The notes under the pieces were generated by a model. That model did no database searches. It had not been told where the DNA came from and saw only the letters and a list, made by a program, of their open reading frames with translations. A stretch of DNA of 64,000 bases. Origin: Arthrobacter sp. GMC3 (GTDB lineage: Bacteria > Actinomycetota > Actinomycetes > Actinomycetales > Micrococcaceae). Below, in pieces: positions 45,821-55,385 of this stretch. The stretch covers positions 1 through 64,000 of the forward strand of contig NZ_PJIO01000005.1 of assembly GCF_002929305.1 (NCBI RefSeq). The letters are read 5' to 3'. How positions within the stretch are numbered: the stretch's first letter is position 1; each line of letters begins with the position of its first letter. The translations under genes were made by a program, and so were the position numbers.

Positions 45821-45856
45821 GAAGGCGCCGTACGCTCTTTGGTGTACGGCGCCTTC
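45821..45856. terminator. Bidirectional hairpin between convergent genes
   Basis: GAAGGCGCCGTAC (45821-45833) pairs perfectly over 13 bp with GTACGGCGCCTTC (45844-45856), loop GCTCTTTGGT. It lies between the stops of the SDR gene (45808) and the convergent membrane protein gene (45881). Confidence 0.75.
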
Positions 45857-45880
45857 TCGTCTAGATGCGCTGAAGCTCAG

Positions 45881-47878
45881 CTACGAAGCATGGCCCAGAA
45901 CCTGATCAAGGATAGCCTGGTTCTCCGGATCCACCACCAAGTGGGCATAGGGGGCTTGGGTACGAATCGCTTGGACAACCTCACCGAGTTTTTCCACTCC
46001 ACCGCTGAGAGGGAACATTTTCACGGATAATCCGTAACCAAGATTTGTATAGTTGCCCCGTAGCCCGTCAAACCACTGTTGGGCCAGTACCGGATCAACT
46101 GTAGATGGATTCGTTGTTAGATACATAACAGGACCTTGAAGCCCCGAGCTTTTCTCTACTGCCCGAATAAGTCTCTGAGCAGCCGGAGATCCAGTAGCGA
46201 GGGTTTTTCTCTGATTATCCCACTCGATTCCAGCGTGAGACGTAGGAGCCATCCCAATGTCTTTGAGCGGCAGAATAAATCCAAAAGCTTGAGATGCACC
46301 GACTGAAAGCAGCAGCGAGACCGCAATAGTGCGAGTTGAGCGGGACGCGGACATCTGTTCCCCGACTTTCGGACTACGACTTAGAGAACCACTGGCTACA
46401 AAAGCCAAGGCGACGACCCCCACTAGCGCCAGCGCAATGGCGAACTTCTGCAAGTAGTAGCTCAAAGCACCATTCTTGCTCAGCTGAGCCACAGCCATAC
46501 CGCAAGCAACTAAAAGGCCCACCCACACCGCGCTGATGCTCCAACGCGTTCGCCTGATCTCGGAGGAGACAGGACTTTGCGCCCCGAATATTAGAGACGC
46601 GGCGCCCAATACGGTCAGGATGGCTATCAACGTCCCTAAGTTGGCTTCCGGCACTCCTCCCGAGGCAAAAAGAACTCCAGCTGGCTGTATCGCAAGTATC
46701 TGCCCGGCCGCCGTGGCCGCCGCTACCCCGACAAGTAAAGTCACACCTGCAACTACCACTATTTCTCTACCGCTTGCTCGCCAACGTCTTCCTGGACTAA
46801 TGAAAAGCACAGCCAAAATACTGGGAACCAAAAGAACTATCAATGGGACCCAATTCTGCACAATTGCGGCCACGCAAGCACCCATTGCTACAAACGCGAT
46901 GGGGTCAATGATCCGCGTCATTGTATGACTCAAAATAATCCCTGCAACAACTAGTGCTGTCGTGAATACAAAGTTCGAAAAACCGTGCATCGAGGCCAAT
47001 GCCCCAAAGCCAAACAGCCATCCGCTGCCAACCAGGACGGCAACTGGGATGCCGACACGCGGATTCGCTCTTAAAGCAGGCAGTGAACAAACTGCGGATA
47101 CCACCAGTACAACAACGAGCACATTAGCTACAGCCGTGAAATTTACGAAGTTGACTACGTCAGCTGCGCCGTCTCCAACTGGGCGAGGGCGAGCCAGCTC
47201 CGTGAGCAAGACCAACACGCTATGGAAGCCTTGAGGGTAGTCATTGAGTGACCATTTGCTTCCGTCGGGTGCTGCCCCCAACAGTGGGATGACGGTGCCA
47301 TAGTTGCGCTGCATGTGAAAAATGTCGAAATGTGATGCGTTGTCCCACGACATGAGCATGAGCGCCAACGCGTCTTCAACCTGTCGGACCATGAGACCGT
47401 GCCAGAAGACAAAAATGCCGCCCAACGAAAAAAGAAACGGAACCGCATCCAACAGACGGAACTCTGGGAGCAGGCGGCGCACGCCGCCAAGCTTAAAGCT
47501 AACCCGGACGGCGAAAAAAACAACCACGGCAGTTACCGCGGCCAGTAGAGCAGTAGATCTACTACTTTGCGGCCATTCAAACGGCAACCACCACAAGAGT
47601 GGAACAAAACCAAATATTACTGTCAAGGCCCACAGCATCCGCCCTGCCAAGTGTTTGGACACCGGGATTAGGACCAACATGACACCAAGGGCCCCCAAAA
47701 TCCAAAAACCATACAAGAGACCCAAAGCGCGCAGAATGACAATGAACGCAAATACCACCACAGCCAAGACCACAGCAGCCAGAATCTGCTGCCGGTGGAA
47801 GCCGTGAGCAGGCACTTGCAGCCCAATCCGCTCGTGGTGTAATTCCAAAATTTCTGTATTCATGTCGAGCCGCCCCAA
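45881..47878 (-). CDS. Large polytopic membrane protein, DUF6541-related (copy 2)
   Basis: A 665-residue membrane protein with about fourteen hydrophobic segments and a soluble C-terminal domain of about 100 residues. The signature block is LMLMSWDNASHFDIFHMQRN (near residue 173), then DYPQGFHSVLVLLTELA (near 213). The C terminus has MYLTTNPSTVDPVLAQQWFD, GNYTNLGYGLSVKMFPLSGG and VVDPENQAILDQVLGHAS. It is a strong paralogue of the next gene (48310-50295). The D-N-x2-H and YPxx-aromatic-H pattern also links it to the copies at 15746 and 52554. A GT-C role is inferred. A 431-bp non-coding region lies upstream. Confidence 0.65.
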   Translation of the reverse strand: MGRLDMNTEILELHHERIGLQVPAHGFHRQQILAAVVLAVVVFAFIVILRALGLLYGFWILGALGVMLVLIPVSKHLAGRMLWALTVIFGFVPLLWWLPFEWPQSSRSTALLAAVTAVVVFFAVRVSFKLGGVRRLLPEFRLLDAVPFLFSLGGIFVFWHGLMVRQVEDALALMLMSWDNASHFDIFHMQRNYGTVIPLLGAAPDGSKWSLNDYPQGFHSVLVLLTELARPRPVGDGAADVVNFVNFTAVANVLVVVLVVSAVCSLPALRANPRVGIPVAVLVGSGWLFGFGALASMHGFSNFVFTTALVVAGIILSHTMTRIIDPIAFVAMGACVAAIVQNWVPLIVLLVPSILAVLFISPGRRWRASGREIVVVAGVTLLVGVAAATAAGQILAIQPAGVLFASGGVPEANLGTLIAILTVLGAASLIFGAQSPVSSEIRRTRWSISAVWVGLLVACGMAVAQLSKNGALSYYLQKFAIALALVGVVALAFVASGSLSRSPKVGEQMSASRSTRTIAVSLLLSVGASQAFGFILPLKDIGMAPTSHAGIEWDNQRKTLATGSPAAQRLIRAVEKSSGLQGPVMYLTTNPSTVDPVLAQQWFDGLRGNYTNLGYGLSVKMFPLSGGVEKLGEVVQAIRTQAPYAHLVVDPENQAILDQVLGHAS

Positions 47879-48309
47879 TTTCCGCGTTTCACGAACCCTG
47901 TCCGGTACATCTAGTCAGTTACAACACTAAAGTTTGTCAATTACTTGTGGCATATGCTTTTGTCACTCCTCAGATTCTAGAGTCAAGTTTCGGACTTTCT
48001 TGACGGGCAGCTGAATAAGGGCCCTTAGTACTATAAGAAGACAGGCCCACTGGTTATGTTTCTCTATTGTGCCGCAGTGCCGGCGGCTTAGTGTTTTCGT
48101 ATTTAGTAGCGGTTGTCTCTAAGGGACCAATTCGAATGTTGCAAACGTCATTGGCCCTCGCCTGCTGCAACGGCACCTGTCCGAAATCACTAGACTCCCG
48201 TTACTCGTGGCCGAACAAACGTCCCTATGGCTTGCCCGTATCGGACACCGGCCCAACGGCGGCAACTACCGAGTCGAGGCCTCGTTGCTCCTACCGACAA
48301 GAAGTCCAT
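47879..48309. other. Intergenic region of 431 bp with palindrome and possible gene remnant
   Basis: This stretch separates two paralogous membrane protein genes. It is visibly more AT-rich than the surroundings in its left half. It contains a perfect 12-bp palindrome TAAGGGCCCTTA at 48016-48027, a possible operator for the gene starting at 47878. From 48123 to about 48309 the plus strand has a stop-free frame of natural-looking protein sequence, with RLPLLVAEQTSLWLARIGHR in it, preceded by a stop at 48120 and without a good start, so it may be a decayed fragment. I see no supported intact gene. Confidence 0.5.
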
Positions 48310-50295
48310 CTACTGATGCTTTGTCAGAATCTGGTCAAGGGCTGCCTGATTCTCCGGATCAACAACTATGCGAACTGATGGATCTTGAAATCTGAGGTCG
48401 GTGACAACTTTAGTCAAATTGTCCGGTCCCCCACTCAGCGGAAACATGTTCAGGGACAGCTTCCAACTATGTTCGGAGTAGTTGCCCCGAAGTGCATCGA
48501 ACCACTGCTGTGCCAAAATGACGTCTATGTCACCGGGATTCGTAGTAAGGTACATGACCGGCCCTTCGAGGCTCACACTCTGGCGTACAGCTCGGAGAAG
48601 ATTATCGTTGGCCGCTGAACCGTCCATTTTAGACTGGATTTGTTTGGCGGCCTCCAATCCAGATTCGGAACTTGGCGGTAGTCCTATGGGCTTGAACGGG
48701 AAAGCGAACCCGAAAACCTGTGTGAAAGCCAACGACACGACCACAGCGGTGGCAAGAAGCTTCGGAGAGCTGCTAAAAGTACGAACTCTGCCGAGACATG
48801 CCGTGCGCTCCACAATCCCGTTTGCTGCGATGCCCAAACAAAGAAGGGCGATGAGAGCAAGAGCGATCGAGAACTTTTGGGTGTAATAGCTAACGGACCC
48901 CGTCTTTATGAGTTGCGCAGCGGCCATGGCCACGACGACAGCTGTGCCTGCCCAGACAGAACCGAGGCTCCATTGTGTCCTCTTTGGAGATGGCAAATTG
49001 GGACCTTTGCCGATCTGCATAAAGATCGACGCACTGACGAGCATCAGGAGCAACGCAAGCAAGAGCCCAAAATCGGGATCTGGTACACCACCAGCGGCGA
49101 ACAGAATGTCGTCTGGCGCCACTGTCAAGAGTTGTCCCACTGCGGTTAACCCTGCCATAGCAACGACGCCAACTAGCAACACAGCTATGACAAGTTCACC
49201 TCGGTTTGCCTTCCACCGGCCTTTTTTCGTTATAAAAACCACCGCAATTACGCACGGAATGAGAAAGACTATCGACAATGCCCAATTTTGCACGACGCCT
49301 GCAACGCATGCACCTGCAGCAATCAGTGGAAGCGGATCAAAGACGCGTTGCATCGAATGGAACAGCACGATCGCAGCGGCGACCAGTCCCGTCGTGAAGA
49401 AGAAGTTCGGAAACCCGTGCATGGAGGCCAGCGCCCCGGGCCCGAAAAGCCACCCGCTCGCCACTAGCGTGGCAATTGGAATGCCGATAATAGGATTTTT
49501 CCGGAGCCCCGGGAGCGAACAAATCGCGGCAACGACCAAGAGCACGACCATTATGTTCACCACGGCCGTAAAATTAACGTACGTGACAGCGTCTGCTTCC
49601 CAATCTTGTGGGCTTGTCTTTCGAGCGATCTCGCTCACGAGGACAAGAGCGCTGTGATAGCTCTGTGGATAGTCTGAAAAGGCCCAGCGACTTCCGTCAC
49701 CAGCCAGCCCTGCAAGTGGTAGAACCGACCCGTGAAGTCGTTGCATGTGGAAGATGTTGAAATGGGAGGCATTGTCCCAGGCCATCAGCATCAGCGACAT
49801 GGCATCGTCCACGCTCCGCACCATCAGCTGCTGAACATAAACAAGAACGCCAACCCCCGCTGCCGCTACCGGAACCACGTCAATTGAGCGAATCTTAGGT
49901 AAAATGCTTCGTCCGGTGACGTTGTTACCTTGCGACCAGATAACACAAAATGCCACGACACCGGCGACGGCCGAGAAGAGCAAGGAGGAGCGGATGTTGC
50001 CTGACCACTCAAGTGGGATCCACCAGAGGAGCGGGACAATGCCAAATACTACCGACAAAGTCCACAATATTCGCCCCGAAAGGTGATTGGAAACGGGAAT
50101 CAGAGCTAGAAGAAACAAAAGAGCTGGTATCGTCCAGGCACCGTAGAGGTACCCCTGCGCTCGTAGGTAGAACACAATTGTGAAAACGACAACGGCTAGT
50201 ACCGATGCCCCAATAATCCTTAAGGAAGGATGCCTGACAGCCTTAGATCGTCGAAGTCCGCTCCTGGTCACGCCTCCGCCGGAGTCAGTTTGCAA
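48310..50295 (-). CDS. Large polytopic membrane protein, DUF6541-related (copy 3)
   Basis: A 661-residue membrane protein, a close paralogue of copy 2. It has LMLMAWDNASHFNIFHMQRL (near residue 168), SDYPQSYHSALVLVSEIA (near 208), and a C terminus with MYLTTNPGDIDVILAQQWFD, SLNMFPLSGGPDNLTK and VVDPENQAALDQILTKHQ. The first basic 25 residues precede about fourteen helices. Its start overlaps the acyltransferase stop by 11 bp, so they are probably cotranscribed. It is likely a GT-C enzyme or a polymerase using lipid-linked sugars; the soluble C-terminal block may bind glycan. Confidence 0.65.
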   Translation of the reverse strand: MQTDSGGGVTRSGLRRSKAVRHPSLRIIGASVLAVVVFTIVFYLRAQGYLYGAWTIPALLFLLALIPVSNHLSGRILWTLSVVFGIVPLLWWIPLEWSGNIRSSLLFSAVAGVVAFCVIWSQGNNVTGRSILPKIRSIDVVPVAAAGVGVLVYVQQLMVRSVDDAMSLMLMAWDNASHFNIFHMQRLHGSVLPLAGLAGDGSRWAFSDYPQSYHSALVLVSEIARKTSPQDWEADAVTYVNFTAVVNIMVVLLVVAAICSLPGLRKNPIIGIPIATLVASGWLFGPGALASMHGFPNFFFTTGLVAAAIVLFHSMQRVFDPLPLIAAGACVAGVVQNWALSIVFLIPCVIAVVFITKKGRWKANRGELVIAVLLVGVVAMAGLTAVGQLLTVAPDDILFAAGGVPDPDFGLLLALLLMLVSASIFMQIGKGPNLPSPKRTQWSLGSVWAGTAVVVAMAAAQLIKTGSVSYYTQKFSIALALIALLCLGIAANGIVERTACLGRVRTFSSSPKLLATAVVVSLAFTQVFGFAFPFKPIGLPPSSESGLEAAKQIQSKMDGSAANDNLLRAVRQSVSLEGPVMYLTTNPGDIDVILAQQWFDALRGNYSEHSWKLSLNMFPLSGGPDNLTKVVTDLRFQDPSVRIVVDPENQAALDQILTKHQ

Positions 50296-51460
50296 CTTCT
50301 TCCCTTTCAGGATTTGAGATCATGTTCGGCGCGGGTTCAGAAACGAGGCCTGAAGTTGTCTTTCCCAGCTCTTTTCCACCCTTCCGCAGACGAACATGGC
50401 GCATGACGGGGCGTTCTACCCAGAGCCAGCTAGCTGTGGCAAGCGGTACCGTGAGAATTGCAGCGGCAACGCTAAACCATAGTAGGCCCCAGTGTTGTGC
50501 CCCAAAGACTGCGAGTAGCTGCTGAACAGCGAAGGCGTAAATATATACACCGTATGAAATATCGTTTTTGGCAATCAGGGCTGGTTGCTTAAGAACAGTG
50601 GAGAGCCAGATGATGCCATAGGCCACAAAAAGAGCCGAGGCTTGCACACCCCAGACGGGAATGGTTGATGAAATGAAGAATGCAGCCACCAACGACAAGA
50701 TGCCAGGAATCCAGTGGAAGCCGAGCTTGTCCTTCCACACGAACAACACAGCGCCAGCGAGAAAGAACGGCAATAGTTGAAGCAATAAAACAACGTCGAA
50801 ATTATCGTTGGTCAGGCGATTAATGGTGCCGATATTGGCTTTAGCGACAATCGAGAGGGCAAGCGCCACGGTAAGTGGCCAGCGGGAACGGCGCACAAAA
50901 GCAAAGATTCCCAATGCCGCGATCAGGAGGTAGCAAATGAACTCGTAATACAGGCTCCAGAGTGAGCCATTCCATGCTCCGGCATATGGAACATTCAAGG
51001 GAGTTCCCGCAACATCATAGAACTTCATTTGCAGAAACGCGTTGGAAAACAAGAAGTTGATTGGAGAGTGCCCAGAAGTGAGGTAACCGCGCAGTGTTCC
51101 GTGGGCGACCAAATATCCAACAGGTGCAAAGAACACCACAATTGCCAGAAGGCAGACCCAAAAGGCCGGCATGATTCGCGCAATGCGGTTCACCAGATAG
51201 GGTCCCAACGCATTTGACCAGCGGCTGGAAGTGATCAGGTATCCGCTGATCCCGAAGAAGCCGGCAACGGCCCACCCTCCTACTGTCTCACCGGCAAATC
51301 CCAGCTCACCGGGTGCGCCAGTCAATGGCCAGCTATGGTGAACAAGGACAGCAAAGGCAAGAAACAACCGGATCATATTCAGGCTGTTGTGCCGCGGGTC
51401 AAGGCGGTTGCCAAACCAAGTCTTCGTGGTTGCGTCGCTTGACAGTTTGTTGCTGCTCAA
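50285..51460 (-). CDS. Acyltransferase family 3 (OafA-like) membrane protein
   Basis: An integral membrane acyltransferase, probably O-acetylating a surface glycan. About ten helices are present. The family motifs are NMIRLFLAFAVLVHHSWPLT, with the catalytic His, FFGISGYLITSSRWSNALGP, with the usual F-F-I-x-G-x-L, and WSLYYEFICYLLIAALGI. The C terminus SWLWVERPVMRHVRLRK is also usual. The frame is open to an ATG at 51550, but the first 30 residues look non-coding. A TTG at 51460 preceded by AGG is my preferred start, and others are possible. It is divergent from rmlA. Confidence 0.82.
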   Translation of the reverse strand: MSSNKLSSDATTKTWFGNRLDPRHNSLNMIRLFLAFAVLVHHSWPLTGAPGELGFAGETVGGWAVAGFFGISGYLITSSRWSNALGPYLVNRIARIMPAFWVCLLAIVVFFAPVGYLVAHGTLRGYLTSGHSPINFLFSNAFLQMKFYDVAGTPLNVPYAGAWNGSLWSLYYEFICYLLIAALGIFAFVRRSRWPLTVALALSIVAKANIGTINRLTNDNFDVVLLLQLLPFFLAGAVLFVWKDKLGFHWIPGILSLVAAFFISSTIPVWGVQASALFVAYGIIWLSTVLKQPALIAKNDISYGVYIYAFAVQQLLAVFGAQHWGLLWFSVAAAILTVPLATASWLWVERPVMRHVRLRKGGKELGKTTSGLVSEPAPNMISNPEREEVAN

Positions 51461-51602
51461 TGAGTACCTAATCTTCCAACTTGTGATCTGCTGAACGGCG
51501 CTGCAATTCAACGCAATTATGGTATTGCTAATGTGGAACGTGGACGGCATCCCTGCCCCTCCACGTTTGCGTTATGACAACGCTTGCGGCCATGATTGCT
51601 GT

Positions 51603-52466
51603 ATGCGCGGAATTATTCTTGCGGGCGGAACTGGCTCGAGACTGCACCCAATTACTCATGGTATCAGCAAGCAACTGGTACCCGTCTATGACAAACCCAT
51701 GATCTATTACCCGCTTTCCACCCTTATTTTGGCTGGAATCCGGGACATTTTAGTAGTTACTACACCACACGACGCCGAGCAGTTCAAGAGGTTGCTAGGT
51801 GACGGTTCTCAGTTTGGTGTGTCCATCAGCTACGTCCAACAGAAGTCACCTGATGGTCTCGCCCAAGCGTTCATCTTGGGCGAGAACCATATTGGCAATG
51901 AAACCGTGGCCTTGGTGTTGGGCGACAATATTTTCTACGGCCCGGGCATGGGTACTCAGCTGCGTCGTCACGCTGCCATTGACGGTGGTGCCGTGTTTGG
52001 CTACTGGGTCAAGGACGCAAAGTCCTACGGTGTCGTTGAATTTGATGAATCCGGCACTGCTATCTCCCTGGAAGAAAAGCCTGAGCAGCCAAAGAGCCAT
52101 TACGCGGTCCCAGGCCTTTACTTCTATGACAACGACGTAGTGGAAATTTCGAAGGCTCTCAAGCCCTCGCCCCGTGGCGAGTTGGAAATCACCGACGTCA
52201 ACCGCACCTACCTTGAACGGGGCAAGTTGCAGGTGGAGATCCTCCCCCGCGGTACTGCCTGGTTGGACACCGGAACCTTCGAGGACCTCAACAACGCCTC
52301 TAATTTCATCAGAACTGTTGAAAGTCGGCAGGGCTTGAAGATTGGTTCCCCCGAAGAAATTGCGTGGCGTCAAGGGTTCCTCAGCGACGATGAGTTGCGA
52401 CAGCGCGCGGAACCGCTACTGAAGAGCGGATACGGGAGCTACCTGCTTTCACTACTGGAATCCTAG
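51603..52466 (+). CDS. rmlA: Glucose-1-phosphate thymidylyltransferase RmlA
   Basis: A 287-residue enzyme making dTDP-glucose, the first step to dTDP-rhamnose. The motifs are [71 protein letters not shown] and the C-terminal [14 protein letters not shown]. The ATG at 51603 fits the family; the frame upstream to 51519 does not. No good SD precedes it. CATGAT at 51591-51596 and TTGCGT at 51567-51572, 18 bp apart, could form a promoter for a leaderless or nearly leaderless transcript. It is 14 kb away from rmlB and rmlCD and stands alone between the acyltransferase and a convergent membrane gene. Confidence 0.95.
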   Translation: MRGIILAGGTGSRLHPITHGISKQLVPVYDKPMIYYPLSTLILAGIRDILVVTTPHDAEQFKRLLGDGSQFGVSISYVQQKSPDGLAQAFILGENHIGNETVALVLGDNIFYGPGMGTQLRRHAAIDGGAVFGYWVKDAKSYGVVEFDESGTAISLEEKPEQPKSHYAVPGLYFYDNDVVEISKALKPSPRGELEITDVNRTYLERGKLQVEILPRGTAWLDTGTFEDLNNASNFIRTVESRQGLKIGSPEEIAWRQGFLSDDELRQRAEPLLKSGYGSYLLSLLES

Positions 52467-52503
52467 AGTTCCGCACGCTCTAAAAGCCAGGCCCAACAAC
52501 AGC

Positions 52504-52535
52504 GGCCGGTATCTCCCATGTGAGAGGTACCGGCC
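52504..52535. terminator. Hairpin between convergent rmlA and membrane protein gene
   Basis: GGCCGGTA (52504-52511) pairs with TACCGGCC (52528-52535), extended inside by TCTC with GAGA across a small bulge. It lies between the rmlA stop (52466) and the convergent gene stop (52554). Confidence 0.65.
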
Positions 52536-52553
52536 ACCATCGTCCACTGGGAA

Positions 52554-54530
52554 CTACCAGCAGGCGGTGACCTTGTAAAGCTTGGCCGCCGGCCCTTGTT
52601 GGTCAATGAGTTCCAAAGAGCTGGAAGTGGACAAATCCATCAATCCACCCATGCCAGCCATAGTTCCAGTAACAGTCCGGGTCCCAAAATCGAGGACATA
52701 CTTGACGTTGAGCTTCTTAACGGCGTCGCAGACCCAAGGATATTCTTTGGCACTTTTCAGGCCAGCGTTAACAACGTCTACGTCTTCGCCGTGCGTGGTG
52801 AGAATATGGGGCTGCATCACCTCACGTCCGGAGAACGCGTAGGCCAGAGCAGCACCGGTACTTGGAACACCCGCAATGACTGCACCCGGTTCCACATGCT
52901 CGTCTATTCGTTCGAGCAAGGCGGTTTCATCCGGTGTGAGCAGGGCAGATGTTGCGTTGGAGACGTAGGAGTGATGGGTCTTGATCACCGCCCAGTTCAT
53001 TACCCCGTATTGTGTTGCCACAACCAGGAGCAGAATGCCCGCCGTGTAGCTGGCAATGGTGCCGAACGTTTTGGCGGTCACCTGCTCACTAAGCTTTTCG
53101 GATTTCCCCATCCGAAAATCAACAATCCAGCGACATGCCGTGTCCCAAAGGTAGGTGGCCCCAATGGCGGCTGGACCGATCATGGCAACGGGCAAAAGCG
53201 CAGCGAGTCGGTAGCTATCGTAATACCACACGCCGGTAAGGAACCAACGCGGGCTAAAGTTCAAACCAGCAGCGTAGAAAAAGAGCACACCGGCAACAAG
53301 AAATGTACCCAATAGCCATAATTGCTTACGAGTGACCACAATGCGGGCTAACCCCACGAGCATACAAATGGCAATGATGGCAGCTGCGGGGCGCCCCATT
53401 GCCCCACCAAACAAGAGCTCACCAATGGCCTGCGAGGGGCTCTCCACGGCACCCCACCCAGCTGCACCGGGCGGCGGTCGGAACTTGCGCCAGACGACGG
53501 CTAGCAACAACGCCGAGACAATTGTGGCCCCAATAATGATCCAGAGCTGTCGGCGGCGTCCTGGGGTGGTCAGCGGCAGCAGGTTCAAGACAAGGCCGTA
53601 GGCCCATAGCAAAATGGCGGGAAGTACAAATGCCAGAAGAGCCATGAGTGTGCTCGGGTGTGCTACCGCCACAGCTGGGATTGCAACCAGGACCAAGAGC
53701 CACGCAAAGGGGCTGCTGGGACGATATCCATTGCCCAAGCCCATGGCGCTTACAGTGAGACCCATCGCTGCTGGCAATAGGGCAATTGAAAGAAGATTCG
53801 GGTAGAGAACGCCCCAATCAACCATCATCAACGGGAACCCGGTAAATGCAGGGATAAAGATCAACGCCACAATATTCGAGAACAATCGTTGGCCGATGAT
53901 TTGCCGAACCAAATACAGGGCCCCTAGGGGCCACACAATGGAACCGATGGCAATACTTGTGACGTTGACCGCAACAGGAATGGAAGCGCCTGTGGCCATG
54001 GCAACCAGGCTGGTCATGGCATGCCATGCAGAGGGGTAGGCACTGATTCCGGTGAAGGCCCCAAGATTCAGAGGGGAGGCATTTCCGGATTCGATCGCCC
54101 AGCGCACCGCATTGAGGTGAAAAACATTGTCAAACGTCTGCGAGATGTTTTCGGGCTTTATGAATGCTGTGCCCATTTGCAACGCAATAAGAGCACCAGC
54201 ACCCAGCAAACCGACAACGGAGGCGATAAGCACTGACCGTCGCTCTGGCTTCCACACAGGATCGGCCCACTTGCGCGATAGAGCAGTCCTAATGCCGAAC
54301 GCCGCCGCCGAGATAACCAAGACCCCGATTGCATATGACGAGGGCGCCCACCGAACACCAACTAGAGGGAGAACAAGCGACAAAACACTGGCCATAGCCA
54401 CGGTAAAGACCGGTGCGAGCATCAGGGCAGAGAGACCGCGGACCCGCACGGCCAACGAGAATATAAGACCAGGCACAACAAAGACCGCCCCCGCTAGCAA
54501 AACCAAAGGTACAGCTTCCAACCAGGTCAC
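52554..54530 (-). CDS. Large polytopic membrane protein, DUF6541-like (copy 4)
   Basis: A 658-residue membrane protein and paralogue of the protein at 15746-17710. Both have NISQTFDNVFHLNAVRW-type first-loop sequence (near residue 132 here), then AYPSAWHAMTSLVAMATGAS (near 164), and IPVAVN followed by a set of helices. The C-terminal domain has SALLTPDETALLERIDEHV, VCDAVKKLNVKYVLDFGTR and LIDQQGPAAKLYKVTACW. The gene lies 78 bp downstream of the ABC transporter ATPase gene, at the end of the galactan export cluster. A GT-C role on the exported glycan is plausible. Confidence 0.7.
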   Translation of the reverse strand: MTWLEAVPLVLLAGAVFVVPGLIFSLAVRVRGLSALMLAPVFTVAMASVLSLVLPLVGVRWAPSSYAIGVLVISAAAFGIRTALSRKWADPVWKPERRSVLIASVVGLLGAGALIALQMGTAFIKPENISQTFDNVFHLNAVRWAIESGNASPLNLGAFTGISAYPSAWHAMTSLVAMATGASIPVAVNVTSIAIGSIVWPLGALYLVRQIIGQRLFSNIVALIFIPAFTGFPLMMVDWGVLYPNLLSIALLPAAMGLTVSAMGLGNGYRPSSPFAWLLVLVAIPAVAVAHPSTLMALLAFVLPAILLWAYGLVLNLLPLTTPGRRRQLWIIIGATIVSALLLAVVWRKFRPPPGAAGWGAVESPSQAIGELLFGGAMGRPAAAIIAICMLVGLARIVVTRKQLWLLGTFLVAGVLFFYAAGLNFSPRWFLTGVWYYDSYRLAALLPVAMIGPAAIGATYLWDTACRWIVDFRMGKSEKLSEQVTAKTFGTIASYTAGILLLVVATQYGVMNWAVIKTHHSYVSNATSALLTPDETALLERIDEHVEPGAVIAGVPSTGAALAYAFSGREVMQPHILTTHGEDVDVVNAGLKSAKEYPWVCDAVKKLNVKYVLDFGTRTVTGTMAGMGGLMDLSTSSSLELIDQQGPAAKLYKVTACW

Positions 54531-54607
54531 TCAAGCACCGCTTCCTTGCACATTTTCGGCCTGCCAAACTATTTGCCCGGCCAGATCACAATCATTCATT
54601 TCAACAA

Positions 54608-55384
54608 CTACAGTTCGTGTTCGCTTGTCTCGGAGCGGCGTCGCAATTCCTTCACGACGGCGTGAACCTCACCGTCCATGACAACCTTGCCATGCTCCAG
54701 TAAAACTCCGCGTTCGCAAACGGTGGACACCAAATCTAGATCATGGCTGACCACGAAGAGCGTTTTGCCAGCGGCTGCCAGCTCCTTGATCTTCTTGATG
54801 CATTTTCGCTGGAATGGCTCGTCGCCAACAGCCAGGATTTCGTCAATCAAGAATACTTCCGGATCGGTGTGTACAGCGATGGAGAAGGCCAGTTTCAGGT
54901 ACATCCCCGAGGAATAGAACTTAACCTCCGTATCGATGAACTCACCAATTTCGGAGAACTCAACAATGGAATCGAACATGGCGTCGATCTGCTTCTCAGT
55001 CATGCCAAGGATGGCACCGTTGAGATAGACATTGTCCCGGCCACTGAGATCGTGATGGAAACCTGCCCCAACCTCGATGAGACCGGCTACGCGCCCCCTC
55101 GTCTGCACTTTACCGCCGTCGGGCTGGAGAACCCCGGAGATCAGCTTCAGGAGCGTTGACTTGCCCGAGCCGTTCAGGCCAAGCAGAGCTACCGTCTCGC
55201 CCTGGACTACATCAAGTGAAATGTCCTTTATCGCATCGAATTTCCGGGAAAGATCCCCTTTTCGTCCCGTCAGAAGCCAAACCACTGATTCCTTCATGGA
55301 GCGCGTATTCCGCAGGACAAACACTTTCTTCAGTCCACGGCAGGTGATGGCTATGTTGTCAGCAACTTTTTCAGTGACGGTCAT
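54608..55384 (-). CDS. Polysaccharide ABC transporter ATP-binding protein (Wzt/TagH type)
   Basis: A 258-residue ATPase of the polysaccharide exporter family. The motifs are GLNGSGKSTLLKLISGVL (Walker A, near residue 66), LSGRDNVYLNGAILGMTEKQ, FYSSGMYLKLAFSIAVHTDP (signature), FLIDEILAVGDEPFQRKC (Walker B) and VVSHDLDLV (H-loop). There is no large C-terminal carbohydrate-binding domain of the Wzt O9a type, as in TagH-like and mycobacterial galactan transporters. The start used is the ATG at 55384, 1 bp after the permease stop, with AGGAG; the frame to 55438 overlaps the permease. Confidence 0.92.
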   Translation of the reverse strand: MTVTEKVADNIAITCRGLKKVFVLRNTRSMKESVVWLLTGRKGDLSRKFDAIKDISLDVVQGETVALLGLNGSGKSTLLKLISGVLQPDGGKVQTRGRVAGLIEVGAGFHHDLSGRDNVYLNGAILGMTEKQIDAMFDSIVEFSEIGEFIDTEVKFYSSGMYLKLAFSIAVHTDPEVFLIDEILAVGDEPFQRKCIKKIKELAAAGKTLFVVSHDLDLVSTVCERGVLLEHGKVVMDGEVHAVVKELRRRSETSEHEL

Positions 55385-55385
55385 G

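Noticed and set aside
48067..48378. Plus-strand frame of 103 codons between two membrane protein genes
   Set aside because: Its sequence is Cys-rich and unlike a protein, has no RBS, and runs into antisense of the next gene. Another frame in the same place looks more protein-like and is reported as a possible remnant.
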